Assembly: GCA_016744725.1 (NCBI GenBank)
Contig: JADGDW010000096.1
Span: 7,936-18,238, forward strand
Source: Candidatus Albibeggiatoa sp. nov. BB20
GTDB taxonomy: Bacteria > Pseudomonadota > Gammaproteobacteria > Beggiatoales > Beggiatoaceae
Reading direction: 5' to 3'
Length of the DNA: 10,303 nt
Shown here: positions 1 to 6,004 of the stretch, in pieces
Numbering within the stretch: position 1 is the stretch's first letter
Layout of the letters: the number at the start of each line of letters is the position of its first letter
Made by a program: the position numbers and the translations under genes
Notes under the pieces: generated by a model
The model's database searches: none
Seen by the model: the letters and a program-made list of their open reading frames with translations, nothing else
Told to the model about the DNA's origin: nothing

Positions 1-1
1 A

Positions 2-1507
2 TATAATTTACATAATCATTTTATTCGATTAATTATTCGAACGGGTCAACCGGGGGTCGCACCCGAGCGGACGGTGATTGATAATTATGATATTGATGAT
101 TATAAAGATAAAACCGAACTGACTGCGCAAAAATTATATACAGCGATGCGTTCTGCACTTAAGTCGTATCGAGATTTATTAATTATTGATAGTAATCGTC
201 GTGGCCTACAACGCATTTTAGATACTACTCCTTCTCTATATAAACCTCAAAATATTACGGAATTCTTTGACAACGTTTTGCAGCATATTATTGATTTATG
301 TCAGGACAATTTCATTGCAACCATTGCCAATAGTATCTTATTGACATCGGATAACCGTAGCGAGGCTGATGACAATGATGAGGATAATCAGCAAGTGGTA
401 GTTCAATCTGCCACGGGGCGTTTTAGAGCTGAGTCTGAGTCTGAGTCTGAGAATCATGAAATTGAAAATATTAAAAAAATGTGCGTTGATTGCTTGCTAG
501 GCATCGTGCCATTCAATACTTTACCAGACCACGCATTGCTTGTACCTCTTAACCGTCATGGTACACCGGTTGGTTTTATTTATTTAGAAGAAGCCAAACA
601 TTTAGGCCGCGATGATCGTAAGTTAATGCAAATCATGGCTAATCAATGTGCCGCCGCATTGGAAAATTTACAACTTTATATTGATGTGAAAGAAGCGCAC
701 CGTCAGTCATTAAATAGTTTAGCAATGGCGGAAAAAGCTCGAGTGATGGCAGAAGCTGCCAATAAGGCAAAAAGTACGTTCTTAGCTCAAATGAGTCATG
801 AGTTACGCACACCGTTAAATGCTATTTTAGGTTATAGTGATTTTATTTATGAAGATGCCGAAGACATTGGCTATGATTATGTATTGCCTTATTTAGAAGA
901 CATTCGCAGTGCCAGTTTGAAATTATTGGCGATGATTAGTGATATTTTAGATATTTCCCAGATTGAAACGGGTAATATTCAAATTAAGCTTTCTGAATAT
1001 AATATGAGTGATTTGACTGAAGAGTTGATTGATACGGCTGAACCAATGGTACGCACCAATGGTAATAAGCTGGTTTTGAAAGGATTTGAAGGCTTGGGGA
1101 TTCAGTATGCGGATAAAACCAAGGTTAAACAGATTTTATTAAATTTGCTGAATAATGCAGCGAAATTTACCCGACGTGGCAAAGTATTGTTTACTGCTTC
1201 ACGCTTGTCCAAGGTCATGTATGGCGAAGAAGAATTGCGTGATTGGTTCTGTTTTCAGGTGTCTGATACAGGGATTGGGATTCCATTAGAAAAAATGGAG
1301 CGTATCTTTGAGGCCTTTGGTCAAGTGGATAATTCTTCTACTCGGGAATACGATGGCACAGGTTTAGGGTTGGCAATTAGTCAGCATTACAGTCAAATTA
1401 TGGGCGGTCATATTACAGTGGACAGTGATGTGGGCAAAGGTTCAACATTTACCGTTTGGTTGCCTGCACACGTGGTGATTCCAGCGAGAAAACCACTTTA
1501 TGATTGA
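2..1507 (+). CDS. Hybrid sensor histidine kinase (receiver - DUF3369 - HisKA - HATPase), 5' end outside window
   Basis: This is the 3' part of a two-component signalling protein. The frame has no stop from nt 2 onward. The residues before the first possible start (GTG at 74) read RTGQPGVAPERTVI, followed by DIDDYKDKTELTAQKLYTA. I recognise this as the end of the receiver domain found in front of DUF3369. Thr at 41-43 and Lys at 110-112 fit the conserved receiver Thr and Lys. GTG 74 is therefore not the start, and the phospho-acceptor Asp lies off the window. A GAF-like DUF3369 region follows (about nt 230-700). Then come a coiled linker (about 690-770), the H-box SHELRTP with its His at 797-799, the N-box LLNNAAKF (about 1141-1170), G1 DTGIGIP (about 1264-1284) and G2 GTGLGL (about 1354-1371). 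All catalytic motifs are intact. No transmembrane segment is visible, so it is probably cytoplasmic. The partner regulator and signal are unknown. Confidence 0.92.
   Translation, partial: YNLHNHFIRLIIRTGQPGVAPERTVIDNYDIDDYKDKTELTAQKLYTAMRSALKSYRDLLIIDSNRRGLQRILDTTPSLYKPQNITEFFDNVLQHIIDLCQDNFIATIANSILLTSDNRSEADDNDEDNQQVVVQSATGRFRAESESESENHEIENIKKMCVDCLLGIVPFNTLPDHALLVPLNRHGTPVGFIYLEEAKHLGRDDRKLMQIMANQCAAALENLQLYIDVKEAHRQSLNSLAMAEKARVMAEAANKAKSTFLAQMSHELRTPLNAILGYSDFIYEDAEDIGYDYVLPYLEDIRSASLKLLAMISDILDISQIETGNIQIKLSEYNMSDLTEELIDTAEPMVRTNGNKLVLKGFEGLGIQYADKTKVKQILLNLLNNAAKFTRRGKVLFTASRLSKVMYGEEELRDWFCFQVSDTGIGIPLEKMERIFEAFGQVDNSSTREYDGTGLGLAISQHYSQIMGGHITVDSDVGKGSTFTVWLPAHVVIPARKPLYD
431..451 (+). 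repeat. GAGTCT hexanucleotide repeat coding for an acidic Ser-Glu tract
   Basis: There are three and a half tandem copies of GAGTCT inside the sensor kinase gene, encoding ESESESE. It sits in a low-complexity acidic stretch (SEADDNDEDNQQ lies about 20 residues upstream) that interrupts the GAF-like region and is probably a surface loop. Because the unit is six bases, changes in copy number would keep the frame. Confidence 0.75.
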
Positions 1508-1582
1508 AAACAGCCTAAATATATTTTATATCTCCTCCGACAAAACTTTATACTGAACTATATCCAAAAATAAACTTTAGCT

Positions 1583-1684
1583 CGTTACCAAATTCTATTT
1601 GGTAATGCCTGCCTTTCAAGCTCTGCTTGCACTATTCTTGAAGCGGAGCTTCTTGTACATACACTCCCAAGCTGAGCTTAGGAG
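1583..1684. repeat. Cluster of four consecutive short hairpins, intergenic repeat element
   Basis: Four inverted repeats follow one another. (1) TTACCAAAT-TCT-ATTTGGTAA at 1585-1605, extendable by two pairs to 1583-1607. (2) CAAGC-TCT-GCTTG at 1617-1629. (3) GAAGC-GGA-GCTTC at 1640-1652. (4) CTCC-c-AAGCT-g-AGCTT-a-GGAG at 1664-1684, with one C.A mismatch. Three of the four share an AAGC/GCTT core. None is followed by a clear T run, so I do not call an intrinsic terminator, although hairpin 1 could act as a transcript end for the kinase gene. The pattern looks like a dispersed, palindromic intergenic element of the REP type. Confidence 0.7.
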
Positions 1685-1733
1685 CAAGCTAATTCAACTG
1701 GCTTTGTATAGTCGTTTTATTTTAAAGTAATAC

Positions 1734-1748
1734 AGGACTGCCAGTCCT
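1734..1748. repeat. Palindrome AGGACT-GCC-AGTCCT
   Basis: A perfect 6-bp stem with a 3-nt loop, followed by CGCAC. A near copy (AGACT-GGC-AGTCT followed by CAACAC) lies at 8059-8071. Both sit in noncoding DNA just past the end of a plus-strand gene or repeat cluster, so they look like members of one small dispersed repeat family. Confidence 0.6.
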
Positions 1749-1757
1749 CGCACTTAA

Positions 1758-1868
1758 GATAGAATTGACTATAGTATTTGGCAGGATAGTCGTAGCAGTG
1801 AAGAAATTGTACGAGAAGTTTATGCAAACCGTTCAATTTCAAGAGAGATTAGGTTATCTTTAGGGTAA
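1758..1868 (+). pseudogene. C-terminal remnant of an unidentified small protein
   Basis: A short open stretch bounded by TAA at 1755-1757 and TAA at 1866-1868 reads ...SIWQDSRSSEEIVREVYA, then NRSISREIRLSLG. It has no ATG, GTG or TTG start in frame. The amino-acid composition looks like real protein, and it stands next to a broken toxin-antitoxin pair, so it may be the tail of another TA-type gene. I do not recognise the family. It ends 11 nt before the convergent RelE pseudogene. Confidence 0.35.
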
Positions 1869-1879
1869 AGAAATATTTA

Positions 1880-2130
1880 TCAATACGCATCTTTTCTTTG
1901 CACGATCTGCAAAATATTAACAATTTGTTCAGCTTCTAACACTTCATAAATCACACGCCAGTCTCCAACACGATAACGATATAAACCCGATAAGCCACTG
2001 TTTTTATATTGGGATGGTGTAATGGATTTTCTTGTAAACGTTCAAAGCAACGATTTAAGCATCGTGCAAGTTGGGTATTTGCTCATGAGTAAATTTGTTC
2101 TGCTTCTGAATCAAAATATACTCTATACAT
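1880..2130 (-). pseudogene. RelE/ParE-superfamily toxin, inactivated by nonsense and frameshift
   Basis: The minus strand starts MYRVYFDSEAEQIYS and then meets an in-frame TGA (complement 2083-2085). It continues as ANTQLARCLNRCFERLQENP, then LHHPNIK. At a run of five A (plus-strand T at 2001-2005) the frame must shift. After the shift it reads SGLSGLYRYRVGDWRVIYEV, then LEAEQIVNILQIVQRKDAY and a stop. GLYRYRVGDWRVIYEV is typical of RelE-type mRNA interferases. The 251-nt length fits loss of one A from a run of six, which restores an 83-residue protein of normal family size. Its start overlaps the end of the upstream antitoxin pseudogene by 8 nt, the usual coupling for such operons. With two lesions it is very unlikely to make active toxin. 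Confidence 0.88.
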
Positions 2131-2347
2131 TGCGTTTTATCGCTTCAAAAGAAACAGCTTTTCCTTCACGAACTCGCTTTTGTGCCGCTTTAACAAATTG
2201 TTCAAAGTTTGGAATAGATAAAAGTTCTTGAGTTGCATTTTCACTTGTATCTTCTGTGTGCAAGTTTTCTATCCATTCACGCAAACGCAAATAATCTTTA
2301 TAGGGTAGGGCTTTGATTTCAGATTGAATTTATTCAACAGTGACCAT
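2123..2347 (-). pseudogene. Antitoxin of the broken RelE pair, early in-frame stop
   Basis: The frame reads MVTVE, then TAA (complement 2330-2332), then IQSEIKALPYKDYLRLREWI and continues unbroken to VSFEAIKRNV and TAG. The restored product is 74 residues. Its acidic, helical composition and C-terminal KAVSFEAIKRN segment are usual for small antitoxins of RelE-type toxins. I cannot name the exact family. A single substitution (for example GAA or CAA to TAA) explains the stop at codon 6. Reinitiation downstream is possible in principle, but I see no clear Shine-Dalgarno site. Loss of both toxin and antitoxin fits a module no longer under selection. Confidence 0.82.
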
Positions 2348-2377
2348 GTTAAATACTCGTTTAGAATGTATTGGATA

Positions 2378-2390
2378 ATTTTAGCACATC
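2378..2390 (-). promoter_or_regulatory. Possible -10 region of the broken TA pair, shared with the intact pair
   Basis: Minus-strand GATGTGCTAAAAT matches GATCTGCTACAAT at 2952-2964 in 11 of 13 bases. Each copy ends in a TAAAAT/TACAAT hexamer lying the same 30 nt upstream of its antitoxin ATG. I see no convincing -35 box. The hexamer could be a promoter element or simply inherited 3' flank of the NACHT gene. Confidence 0.35.
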
Positions 2391-2427
2391 AGTCTTTTTT
2401 CTCAGGTGGGTCTTTAAATAATATCCT
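2389..2427 (-). pseudogene. Relic of a second NACHT gene 3' end
   Basis: On the minus strand this stretch reads RILFKDPPEKKD and TGA. The intact NACHT protein ends MILFEDPPEEQK and a stop. The DNA matches over 25 nt with two mismatches (2401-2425 against 2979-3003), and the reading frame is kept up to the stop, which lies two codons short of alignment with no gap. The relic begins at the stop codon of the YoeB-type toxin gene, so everything upstream of the last dozen codons has been replaced by the toxin-antitoxin pair. The alternative is a plain direct repeat left by an insertion. I favour the gene relic because the similarity resumes past the stop codon. Confidence 0.65.
2401..2425. repeat. 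Direct repeat copy 1, flanking the YoeB toxin-antitoxin pair
   Basis: This 25-nt segment matches 2979-3003 at 23 of 25 positions in the same orientation. The two copies bracket the intact toxin-antitoxin genes. Confidence 0.8.
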
Positions 2428-2689
2428 AGTAGTGGTAACAACAAGAGATAATTGTGATTTTTTCATCGTCTACTGCATAAACGAGTCTATTTGTGTCGTC
2501 AATTCGCCTAGACCAAAAGCCAGATAAATTGTCTTTGAGTGATTCAGGTTTGCCAATTCCAGAAAAAGGTTCTCGTTTTATATCTAATAGTAATTTGTTG
2601 ATGCGTTTGAGTGTTTTCTTGTCCTGATTTTGCCAGTAGAGATAGTTATCCCAAGCTTTTTCCGTCCATGCAAGTAAGAAATCACTCAT
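2426..2689 (-). CDS. yoeB: YoeB-type mRNA interferase toxin (Txe/YoeB family)
   Basis: An 87-residue ribosome-dependent endoribonuclease of the Txe/YoeB family, which cleaves mRNA in the ribosomal A site when freed from its antitoxin. It shares the segments WDNYLYWQNQDKK, GIGKPESLK, NLSGFWSRRI, NRLVYAV and the family-typical C terminus YHY. By alignment with E. coli YoeB (84 aa, catalytic E46, R65, H83, Y84), the matching residues here are E49, R68, H86 and Y87, all present. The toxin looks functional. Its ATG lies within the last codons of the antitoxin gene (8-nt overlap ATGAGTGA), so translation is coupled. The stop codon is followed immediately by the relic of a NACHT gene 3' end. Confidence 0.95.
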   Translation of the reverse strand: MSDFLLAWTEKAWDNYLYWQNQDKKTLKRINKLLLDIKREPFSGIGKPESLKDNLSGFWSRRIDDTNRLVYAVDDEKITIISCCYHY

Positions 2690-2921
2690 CTATCATTTCC
2701 CTAACGACAACTTTACCTGTTTTGTATTCTGCAATAGATTGTTCTAAATGACTGGCATTTGCTGAGCTTTGTAGTAAATATTCTGTTTCTGTTAGCTCCC
2801 TTGTTGAGCATATTTCAGATTTTCCATAACGCTGTTTAATAAAATCTATGAAATCAATTACTTCTTGTTGTGCGTGAGGTGGCAAAGCTTCAATGTCTTG
2901 GAATAGTTGAGCTTGATTCAT
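2682..2921 (-). CDS. Antitoxin paired with the YoeB-type toxin
   Basis: A 79-residue protein immediately upstream of, and overlapping, the YoeB-type toxin gene. The N-terminal half (LFQDIEALPPHAQQEVIDFI) resembles DUF2281/VapB-like antitoxin N termini rather than the Phd/YefM fold usual for E. coli YoeB partners. The C-terminal half (HLEQSIAEYKTGKVVVREM) looks like the flexible toxin-binding tail of RelB-like antitoxins. The start is supported by AAAAGGAAAA about 7 nt upstream of the ATG. It probably binds and neutralises YoeB and represses its own operon. The gene starts 45 nt after the NACHT stop in the same direction, so co-transcription with the NACHT gene is possible. Confidence 0.85.
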   Translation of the reverse strand: MNQAQLFQDIEALPPHAQQEVIDFIDFIKQRYGKSEICSTRELTETEYLLQSSANASHLEQSIAEYKTGKVVVREMIDE

Positions 2922-2951
2922 TTGATTTTCCTTTTATGGATGATGCAATTC

Positions 2952-2964
2952 ATTGTAGCAGATC
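2952..2964 (-). promoter_or_regulatory. Possible -10 region of the intact antitoxin-YoeB operon
   Basis: Minus-strand GATCTGCTACAAT contains TACAAT, 30 nt upstream of the antitoxin ATG, and is the counterpart of the similar site at 2378-2390. No good -35 box is visible, so this is only a candidate. Confidence 0.35.
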
Positions 2965-2966
2965 GC

Positions 2967-5846
2967 TTATTTCTGTTCCTCAGGCGGGTCTTCAAATAAT
3001 ATCATCACGCGTTTGCCAACCACTTTTGCCATTGTGTCGCGGTCAATACCCGATGCGGTACAGATTTCGTACCATAAGGCGTAGTTTGCCCATAAATAGT
3101 CAGGACTTCCACTTTTCCTCCCTATTAATAAACTCATTGCAAAGCTTATTAGTAAATTTGGCACGTAGATACTTAAAAAAATTGGTAGCCCCAAAATGCT
3201 ACCCAACCCTTCAATTAGTCTTAATCCTAATGACAAAAATAGAGTTGTTAATATTACTGATAATAGTATTTCTACCCCTAGTAATCCTATAATGATTAAT
3301 CCTGTACCTGCTCCTGTGAATGCACCTATGGTTGCGCTTATAGCTGCACTTATTTCTGTTCCTGCCTTTGCTCCTATAAATATTCCTTCAACTGCTCCTA
3401 AAAATGTAAATACTATTAATATTTGTCCTAAGAACACTACCAATAAAAAACTTCTATTTTTCTGGATACGAGACTTAAATTTTTCCCAAAAATCAACTGC
3501 AACCCATAAAAATGGTTTTTGTATCCAGTGAAACGGACTGATTAATGTTGCTAACAGTTGTTTTGATAAAGGGCCTTTTTCTACAATGCCAGAGTTTTGT
3601 AAATGAGTAATTAACATTTCAGAAAAAAAGTTACGTATTTCTTTATGTCTTAAAATATGTATTTTTGTCAGTTTAAATGCTTGTTTGAACGACGCTGCAA
3701 TCCGTTTTTCCTCATTACTCAATTTAGCTCGCATCGTCCAATCGGCATAAGTCTTCCCAGCCAAAAATTCCATAAACGATTTATGCGAAAATTGAAACGT
3801 ATTTGGTTTAGTTAAATCCGTTACTAATAAACCACAAGCCCGCACATCAGTTAAAATAGATTCAATTGCTTTATTTCGATTATGCTCAAAATCCAAACGC
3901 TGTTTTAATGGCTTACGCTTGCGGGCTTCATAGCTTGGCAACACGGCACACACTGATTTTTCGGGAATACAATCGATTAAACGTCTAGTCACTTTTTCTA
4001 AATCTTGACTGGTAATCTGATTAGGCAAATTCTGTGCAGCCATATACACAGCGATACCTTGCATAAAATAAGTCCGCTCAGCACTGCTTAAACGGCTAAA
4101 TTCTTTACTCGTTTGACCTGCTTTGCGTAATTCCTTGCTCAATTGGCGTTCATTGGTTTTCTGAATAAACAAATCCATTACATAAGCCGAATTAATCCTA
4201 TCTTTATGCTGCGATAAATTCGCCTCTTTCCAAATACTGGCAACCATACGCAAAGCAGAAGGACGTGAAACCACCTCTAAAAAATTAGGATTGGTTTGTG
4301 CCAAATCTAAGATTTCCTGCTGCACACCTGCTTGCAATGTGGTTAAATTGCGTAAACAAAGCTTAATTTGCTCTGAATGAAACGGTACAAGATAAGCCAC
4401 CTGACAATACGGTAACGATTCACTGGGCTGCTGAATCAACAACGCCTGCTCCAACTCCTTCTCATCAAAAAAGAAATTGGGTCGTCCTGTAAACAATACT
4501 TTCGACTTATCATGCGCAAATAACCACAATGATTCAAAATGGCGCAATCGCATCTCCCGATCACCCGCCAAATCCACCTCATCAAATCCCTCAAAAATCA
4601 CCAACAACCGACCCGCTAACAACAACTGCATCATCGCACGCGGATTAATATTAAAACCCTGTTTCCAAGTGCTAAACATTTCCTCAGGCGACAAATTACG
4701 CGGACTTTTTCCACGCAACTCAATAATAATCGGTACTCGAACAGATTTATCTTGCTGATACTGCTTTAACAAACGATAACTTAACATCTGCGACAAGGTG
4801 CTTTTACCATAACCATATTCACCCAAAACCGATAAATGACGCTGACTATTTTCCGCTAACCACGCCATGATAAACGCTTCAATATCCTGCTGTCGTTCAC
4901 CGCTTTTTAACTTAAAATCTGAAATCGTATACATCTGTTCCAAACTCAAATCCAAATCTGCAAACCGACCCTGCGACACAATGCGTCTGAGATAATTTAA
5001 ATAACTATCAAAATTCACCAAATCATCCAATAACTGCGACTCAGTAAAATAATCCACCTGATAATCATAAAATGTCGTAGATTCAATGGGCTTATACTCA
5101 GTCTCTAAAGCAATCACAATCCGCGTACTCGATTTAGCCACAGTTTGCACTTTCTGCACATAATTGATTAAAGCTAAAAGCGTTTCATTATCAGGCATAT
5201 AAGATAAACAAGCTAAAACCAAACGCTCCTCAGTGTGTAAATGCTTTACGATCCAACACTGATGCGTTTCATGCCAATCATTGTCTTCAAAAAACTCATA
5301 TTCTGGATGCTTTAAATTCCACAACTCACTCACGCGCTGATGCCAAGCAGGTGATTCTGGCGGCTCAAAACGAGCTTGAGCTTCTTCGGCTTTATCCTGA
5401 GAAATCGTGATTTTCTCTGCTCTAAACCGATCCTGAATTAACGCAAAACTATCCGTAAAAATGAAAATCGGAGAATCTACAATATCGCCTTTTTGCCGTC
5501 CAAATTGCAGCACCGATTGCTGACCTGACCAGTTTTTATAAAACAGAAATAAGACATAGTAGGCAGCCAACAATACAATGACTGATAAAATTTGACCTTC
5601 AGCAGTTGCGGATTGTGTTGAATAAGATGGATCAAACAACTTTACAATAATGTCAAAAGCAAATTGCCATAAAGTCTGTTGAGCGGATAAACTGGAAATA
5701 AGAAGCAAGGAAGAGAATACGATGAAGTTAGCCACCGTAAATGCAAATCGCTCACGGGTATAGCTTTGTGCCTTAAGCCAATAATAAAAAGCAAAACATG
5801 CTGAAATGAGGGTAGTGATTAAAAAAAAGAGGGCTAGAATGGACAT
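2967..5846 (-). CDS. Membrane-anchored NACHT-type STAND NTPase, candidate defence protein
   Basis: A 959-residue signal-transduction NTPase of the NACHT/STAND class. Three hydrophobic segments lie at the N terminus (about 2-24, 34-53, 86-103). A soluble region of unknown fold follows (about 125-320), with the segment DYFTESQLLDDLVNFDSYL at 264-282. The NTPase core has Walker A GEYGYGKST (342-350, Lys348), Walker B VIFEGFDE (416-423), a sensor-like FTGRP (452-456) and a winged-helix-type segment FSHKSFMEFLAG (686-697). The first acidic residue of the usual DGxDE Walker B is Glu here. A Gly/Ala-rich set of membrane segments occupies about 799-909. A short soluble tail ends in DPPEEQK. Both ends are thus membrane-embedded, and I see no obvious nuclease or protease motif. 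Bacterial NACHT proteins include known antiphage sensors. The neighbouring TA genes support a defence role, but that is inference. The ATG at 5846 has a weak GAG Shine-Dalgarno site. Confidence 0.85.
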   Translation of the reverse strand: MSILALFFLITTLISACFAFYYWLKAQSYTRERFAFTVANFIVFSSLLLISSLSAQQTLWQFAFDIIVKLFDPSYSTQSATAEGQILSVIVLLAAYYVLFLFYKNWSGQQSVLQFGRQKGDIVDSPIFIFTDSFALIQDRFRAEKITISQDKAEEAQARFEPPESPAWHQRVSELWNLKHPEYEFFEDNDWHETHQCWIVKHLHTEERLVLACLSYMPDNETLLALINYVQKVQTVAKSSTRIVIALETEYKPIESTTFYDYQVDYFTESQLLDDLVNFDSYLNYLRRIVSQGRFADLDLSLEQMYTISDFKLKSGERQQDIEAFIMAWLAENSQRHLSVLGEYGYGKSTLSQMLSYRLLKQYQQDKSVRVPIIIELRGKSPRNLSPEEMFSTWKQGFNINPRAMMQLLLAGRLLVIFEGFDEVDLAGDREMRLRHFESLWLFAHDKSKVLFTGRPNFFFDEKELEQALLIQQPSESLPYCQVAYLVPFHSEQIKLCLRNLTTLQAGVQQEILDLAQTNPNFLEVVSRPSALRMVASIWKEANLSQHKDRINSAYVMDLFIQKTNERQLSKELRKAGQTSKEFSRLSSAERTYFMQGIAVYMAAQNLPNQITSQDLEKVTRRLIDCIPEKSVCAVLPSYEARKRKPLKQRLDFEHNRNKAIESILTDVRACGLLVTDLTKPNTFQFSHKSFMEFLAGKTYADWTMRAKLSNEEKRIAASFKQAFKLTKIHILRHKEIRNFFSEMLITHLQNSGIVEKGPLSKQLLATLISPFHWIQKPFLWVAVDFWEKFKSRIQKNRSFLLVVFLGQILIVFTFLGAVEGIFIGAKAGTEISAAISATIGAFTGAGTGLIIIGLLGVEILLSVILTTLFLSLGLRLIEGLGSILGLPIFLSIYVPNLLISFAMSLLIGRKSGSPDYLWANYALWYEICTASGIDRDTMAKVVGKRVMILFEDPPEEQK
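2979..3003. repeat. Direct repeat copy 2, within the NACHT gene 3' end
   Basis: It matches 2401-2425 at 23 of 25 positions in the same orientation. It encodes the ILFEDPPE part of the NACHT protein C terminus. Confidence 0.8.
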
Positions 5847-5913
5847 GCTTATCTCGCTAAAGCATTTAATATCTGAAAATGATTTTTTACCTATTCTATC
5901 CTATTTTTTTACT

Positions 5914-5950
5914 TTCAAACAGTTTGAGCTAGCTTGAGAAAAATCAAACT
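5914..5950. promoter_or_regulatory. Nested inverted repeats upstream of the NACHT gene
   Basis: Three palindromes overlap here: TCAAAC-A-GTTTGA (5915-5927), AGCTAGCT (5927-5934), and AGTTTGA ... TCAAACT with a 16-nt spacer (5921-5927 and 5944-5950). They lie about 70-100 nt upstream of the NACHT start, between it and the phospholipase gene. The position suits an operator or a processing hairpin. No T run follows on the minus strand, so a terminator is not indicated. Confidence 0.4.
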
Positions 5951-6004
5951 CTGCGCCATAAGCAAAACTTCACTAAATGACGCATCTCGAAATCATTTAC
6001 CAAA

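Noticed and set aside
74..76. GTG as start codon of the sensor kinase
   Set aside because: The frame is open upstream to the edge, and the upstream residues belong to the receiver domain that normally precedes DUF3369.
2022..2527. Two plus-strand open frames (2022-2231 and 2324-2527)
   Set aside because: They are antisense to the decayed and intact toxin-antitoxin genes, have no family resemblance, and the minus-strand reading explains the sequence.
2401..3003. Insertion-sequence target duplication as the cause of the 25-nt repeats
   Set aside because: No transposase or terminal inverted repeats lie between the copies, the copies differ at two sites, and similarity extends beyond the repeat past the stop codon. 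A gene relic explains more.
2870..4758. Plus-strand open frames within the NACHT gene (2870-3292, 3196-3531, 4477-4758)
   Set aside because: Low-complexity antisense readings of a well-supported long minus-strand gene.
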